A stretch of DNA of 6,574 nucleotides from Bacteroidales bacterium (GTDB lineage Bacteria; Bacteroidota; Bacteroidia; Bacteroidales; WCHB1-69), in the NCBI GenBank assembly GCA_031272415.1, contig JAISTU010000133.1:1-6574 (forward strand), read 5' to 3'. Positions within the stretch are counted from its first letter, which is position 1. Each line of letters starts with the position of its first letter. Positions 3,556 through 6,574 of the stretch are shown here, piece by piece. The position numbers and the translations under genes are program-made. The notes beneath the pieces are model-generated. The model was not told where the DNA came from. It did no database searches and saw only the letters and a program-made list of their open reading frames with translations.

Positions 3556-6261
3556 TTGAAAGTAAAAAGGGATTTGAAAAAATATAGTAGCCAACTCATT
3601 GGGATTGTGGTCGTTAGTGTTTTAACGGTGGCAATGTATTCCTGTTCAACACGTAAAAATACGTTTGGACATCGGGCATATCACGGCATAACGACAAGGT
3701 ATAATATCTATTTCAATGGAAATGAGAGTTTTAAGGAGGCACAGGCAGAGATTGCGGACAAAATCAGGGATGATTACACCAATATTTTGCCTGTCTATCC
3801 TGTTGTAGCACGGCAAACGGCTTTGGAATCGTCGCCAAAATTGGACAGGGCGATTGAAAAAGCATCAAAAGCCATCTATAAGCATTCCATGTTAATTCGG
3901 GGTGTAGAATATTGCAAACCAATGGACGACACTTACTTATTGATGGGAAAAGCCTATTATTTGCGACAAGATTATGCAGATGCACTTAATATTTTTTCCT
4001 ACATAACTACTACACATAAAAACGGTAATGTTTGGGCAGACGCTTTCACGTGGAAGGCAGAAACTTACTTAAAAATGAACAACATAACAGAGGCAGAAGC
4101 AAGTTTGGAAGAAGGACGTTACCCCGTTTCTATACACAAAAAAGACAGTTATCGGCAACATTGGGAGGCGACAATGGCTCAATTGTTGATTACACAAAAA
4201 GAATATGATAATGCGACCGTATATTTACAGGAAGTATTGAAACACAAGCGAATAAAGAAAGATTTTAAGACACGTGTTCGCTTTATTTTGGCACAAATTC
4301 AGCAAAAATTAGACCAGCCTGCGGAGGCTGCCAAACAATATGCGATGGTGTTGAAAAAAAATCCACCTTATGAAATGGAATTTAATGCAACTGTTAATTT
4401 GGCACTTTGTTCACCCGAAAAAAGCAAAGATAAATTGACAGCAAGAAATCAACTCAAAAAAATGCTCAAAGATGAGCGAAATGAAACTTATAAAGACCAG
4501 ATTTTCTATGCTTTAGCACAATTAGACCTGCGTGATGAGGACACCGCCGCAGCCGTCAAAAATTTAGAGGCATCTGTCTTTTGGAGCATAGACAATCCCT
4601 ATCAAAAAACAGTTTCGGCTTTGCAATTGGCAGAAATATATTTCGCTAAAAATCAATACGTTGAATCACAAAAACATTATGATACCGTATTTAAAAATTT
4701 ACCGCCTACGTTTCCCGACTATGACAATTTGAAAAAGCGTTTGGGAATTTTGAAAGATTTGGTAGAACAATTGGGCATTATTTCGCACGAAGATAGTTTG
4801 CAAAAAATAGCCTCTTTGCCCGAAGAAGAGCGTTTAAAATATATAGATGATTTGATTGCTGCCTACCAACAAGCCGAAGAAGAGCGTTTGGCGGACGAGG
4901 AAGATAAAGCAGCAATGATGACCAGCACCAAATCCTCACGCAGTAGCAGTTCTTCGAGCAGCAATTCGTCCTCAAAGTGGATATTTGACAATCCCACACA
5001 AGTAAAATTGGGAGAACAAGCGTTTAGGAAACGTTGGGGGGTACGCACTTTGTCGGATTATTGGGCGGTGAGCAATTTAAGTTCTTCTATTACAAGCAGT
5101 TCCGAATCAAGTATGGTAGCAGCAAGTAGTACAGAAACGACACCCGATTTTGATGATGATAGCATGGCAAGCGACAGTGCGAAAACGGATAAAAGCAACC
5201 GCAATACGGACCCTACAACACGCGATTTTTACTTGCAGGATGCCCCTTTTACCGATGAGCAAATGCAAGCCTCAAACAGAGCCATTGCGGGAGCGTTGTA
5301 CACTTCCGGCACAATTTATAAAGAAGATTTATTGGACGCAAAAAAAGCAATCGCTCAATGGGAAACCCTTTTGCAGCGTTTTGAGGAGGATAAATTGTAT
5401 CCTGCGACTTGTTTTCAATTGTATCGCACTTACAAAGAAATGAATAATGAAATCAAAAGTGATTATTATAAAGACATCATACTCAATAAGTTTCCTAACA
5501 CGGACTATGCTACTTTAATCAAAAATCCTAACTATTTTGTTGAAGTTGCGCAATCTGCCAAAGAAGCCGAAACTTTTTATGATTCTGTGTATAATACTTA
5601 CAAAAAAGAAAATTATCCGTTGGTAGTTCAACTATCCCAAGAGGCATTGGCAAAATATCAATCGCCCGAATTGCGCCCTAAATTGGCATTTTTACACGCC
5701 ATTTCAAAAGGAAAAATAGAAGGTTTGGATACCATGAAAGTATTGCTCACAGCGGTAACAATGAATTATCCTACTACCGAAATTGACACCGCAGCACAAG
5801 CCATTTTGGAGGCATTAAAAAGAAGTGATTTTGCCAAAAAAGATGAAACAAATGCAGATACAAGCAAGCAATTAGCATTGCCCACTTTTTTGTATCAACC
5901 CGATAATTTTCACTTTATTATACTCATTGTCAATATAAAAGACACAAAAGTTGACCAATTAAAAAATAAAATTTACGGGTTTAATAAAGAATATTTTCGC
6001 TTACAACAATTTGACGTGGCAAATATTTACTTGGATGAGACCTCCCAATTGCTGACCATTTCAAAATTTGAGAATAAAAGCAATGCAATGGATTACTATC
6101 ATTTGTTGAAATCGGATAATAAGTATTACAAAGATTTTAATCAAACTTTGTCCTCAAAAGTGTTTGCCATTTCGGACACCAATTATCCCATTTTTTATAA
6201 AAATAAGAATTTGCGACATGATTATGAGTTGTTTTTTAATGAAAATTATTTAAAACCCTAA
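3556..6261 (+). CDS. porW: Type IX secretion system TPR lipoprotein PorW/SprE
   Basis: This is a 901-residue protein. In P. gingivalis and F. johnsoniae the homologues PorW and SprE are lipoproteins needed for type IX secretion (and gliding), acting with the periplasmic and outer-membrane secretion machinery. The N-terminus has a hydrophobic segment (13-29) and C30 as lipid attachment site (AMYSC). The family signature CSTRKNTFGHRAYHGITTRY follows, with YNIYFNGNESFKEA. Residues about 100-445 are TPR-like helical repeats. Two Ser-rich linkers (456-473, 506-555) flank the hallmark KWIFDNPTQVKLGEQAFRKR block with WGVRTLSDYW (474-504). More helical repeats span 565-770, and the conserved C-terminal region (FHFIILIV, then ISDTNYPIFYKNKNL) ends the protein. 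The start is TTG: an in-frame stop lies at 3505, no ATG or GTG occurs between it and codon 1, and the first in-frame ATG (codon 27) is inside the signal peptide. The length matches the family. Confidence 0.9.
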   Translation: MKVKRDLKKYSSQLIGIVVVSVLTVAMYSCSTRKNTFGHRAYHGITTRYNIYFNGNESFKEAQAEIADKIRDDYTNILPVYPVVARQTALESSPKLDRAIEKASKAIYKHSMLIRGVEYCKPMDDTYLLMGKAYYLRQDYADALNIFSYITTTHKNGNVWADAFTWKAETYLKMNNITEAEASLEEGRYPVSIHKKDSYRQHWEATMAQLLITQKEYDNATVYLQEVLKHKRIKKDFKTRVRFILAQIQQKLDQPAEAAKQYAMVLKKNPPYEMEFNATVNLALCSPEKSKDKLTARNQLKKMLKDERNETYKDQIFYALAQLDLRDEDTAAAVKNLEASVFWSIDNPYQKTVSALQLAEIYFAKNQYVESQKHYDTVFKNLPPTFPDYDNLKKRLGILKDLVEQLGIISHEDSLQKIASLPEEERLKYIDDLIAAYQQAEEERLADEEDKAAMMTSTKSSRSSSSSSSNSSSKWIFDNPTQVKLGEQAFRKRWGVRTLSDYWAVSNLSSSITSSSESSMVAASSTETTPDFDDDSMASDSAKTDKSNRNTDPTTRDFYLQDAPFTDEQMQASNRAIAGALYTSGTIYKEDLLDAKKAIAQWETLLQRFEEDKLYPATCFQLYRTYKEMNNEIKSDYYKDIILNKFPNTDYATLIKNPNYFVEVAQSAKEAETFYDSVYNTYKKENYPLVVQLSQEALAKYQSPELRPKLAFLHAISKGKIEGLDTMKVLLTAVTMNYPTTEIDTAAQAILEALKRSDFAKKDETNADTSKQLALPTFLYQPDNFHFIILIVNIKDTKVDQLKNKIYGFNKEYFRLQQFDVANIYLDETSQLLTISKFENKSNAMDYYHLLKSDNKYYKDFNQTLSSKVFAISDTNYPIFYKNKNLRHDYELFFNENYLKP

Positions 6262-6270
6262 AAAAATGAG

Positions 6271-6348
6271 AATTGAGAATTATTTTTTTTGCATTTTGGG
6301 ATAAAAAAGTTCTAAAAATAAATAAAAAAGCATTTTCAATTCTCAATT
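6271..6348 (+). terminator. Possible porW terminator: 11-bp inverted repeat with internal T-run
   Basis: AATTGAGAATT (6271-6281) pairs perfectly with AATTCTCAATT (6338-6348). Eight T residues (6283-6290) lie inside the loop, not after the stem, so it is not a classical terminator. Sequences like this, rich in AATTGAGAATT, recur between genes in many Bacteroidota and may simply be dispersed repeats. Confidence 0.3.
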
Positions 6349-6360
6349 TTCCATTCCCCT

Positions 6361-6373
6361 GTCCTGAAAGGAC
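6361..6373. repeat. CTGAAAG-core hairpin 1
   Basis: GTC-CTGAAAG-GAC: three flanking pairs around a constant CTGAAAG core. Confidence 0.6.
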
Positions 6374-6427
6374 AAAATTTTCATAACCGCAGGTCGAGAC
6401 CTGCGGAATTTGATAACGCTCCCACCA

Positions 6428-6442
6428 CTGTCTGAAAGACAG
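6428..6442. repeat. CTGAAAG-core hairpin 2
   Basis: CTGT-CTGAAAG-ACAG: the same core as hairpin 1, but the flanking pairs are changed on both sides so that pairing is kept. Confidence 0.6.
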
Positions 6443-6495
6443 AACTTATTTTTCCCCGCAGGTCGCACTGCGTTTGACCTGCGGTTATGAAAATT

Positions 6496-6510
6496 AAACC
6501 TTTCAGGTTT
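6496..6510 (-). repeat. CTGAAAG-core hairpin 3
   Basis: On the minus strand this reads AAAC-CTGAAAG-GTTT: the same core in inverted orientation with a third set of compensating flanks. Confidence 0.6.
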
Positions 6511-6516
6511 TTATAA

Positions 6517-6549
6517 AATCCTGCTAATCATATAAATCTTGTAAAAATC
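6517..6549 (+). repeat. Degenerate AATC array with 9-11 bp spacing
   Basis: AATC occurs at 6517, 6526, 6535 and 6546 in a TGT/TTG-rich context, followed by GTGGTTCAGAC. It resembles AATC-rich intergenic repeats of other Bacteroidota but differs in spacing from the 7-bp arrays at 2420-2461. Confidence 0.5.
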
Positions 6550-6574
6550 GTGGTTCAGACAAATGCAAAAAAAA

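Larger units (their letters stand above)
6361..6510. repeat. 150-bp composite palindromic repeat block
   Basis: A 20-bp perfect inverted repeat, AATTTTCATAACCGCAGGTC (6376-6395) against 6476-6495, encloses 80 bp. Inside lie two further CCGCAGGTC/GACCTGCGG units: 6387-6406 is a palindrome with 9-bp arms and a 2-base centre, and 6456-6464 pairs with 6476-6484 across 11 bases. Outside the large arms, CCTGAAAGG (6363-6371) and CCTTTCAGG (6499-6507) extend the symmetry. Confidence 0.85.
6262..6574. other. Gene-free, repeat-dense region downstream of porW
   Basis: This stretch of 313 nt has no credible reading frame. It contains an 11-bp inverted repeat (6271-6348), a composite palindromic block (6361-6510) and a degenerate AATC array (6517-6549). 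A poly-A tract at the right edge pairs with 6283-6296. Confidence 0.8.

Noticed and set aside
3764..5443. Small reading frames within porW on both strands
   Set aside because: They lie in other frames of a clearly coding 901-residue gene and have no family features.

Overview
The window looks like a piece of a Bacteroidota chromosome, probably from the Saprospiria/Chitinophagia side of the phylum (the class is a guess). The evidence is low-GC sequence, few Shine-Dalgarno sites, a TAnnTTTG-type -7 promoter box, and a large TPR lipoprotein of the PorW/SprE type, which belongs to the type IX secretion system found only in this phylum.

Left half (1-2813, all minus strand): a compact accessory cluster read right to left. 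It starts with an XRE-type helix-turn-helix regulator. Next comes a four-helix-bundle (TIGR02436/S23-like) protein bracketed by inverted arrays of a 7-bp AATCNNN repeat. Then there is a chimeric reading frame that joins the N-terminal segment of a PAPS-reductase-like protein to a DUF1016 (YhcG-type) PD-(D/E)xK nuclease. Last is a class II Fic protein cut by the left window edge just after its HPFxDGNGRxxR motif. The nuclease is broken by a one-base frameshift and by a stop codon inside its catalytic D-x-K motif. Genes of these families often meet in defence, toxin or restriction islands, so this is best read as a partly decayed defence-like island, not as an intact characterised system.

Right half (2985-6261, plus strand): two envelope genes divergent from the cluster. 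One is a small probable lipoprotein with two PepSY-like repeats. The other is the 901-residue PorW/SprE homologue, which starts with TTG. They look like ordinary chromosome backbone.

Right end (6262-6574): no gene. It holds a dense composite of nested palindromes (6361-6510) and a degenerate AATC array (6517-6549). Palindromic sequences also lie inside coding sequence on the left: one in the Fic gene, two in the DUF1016 linker, and one at the PAPS-reductase/DUF1016 junction. Repeat insertion into reading frames is the recurring theme of the window.
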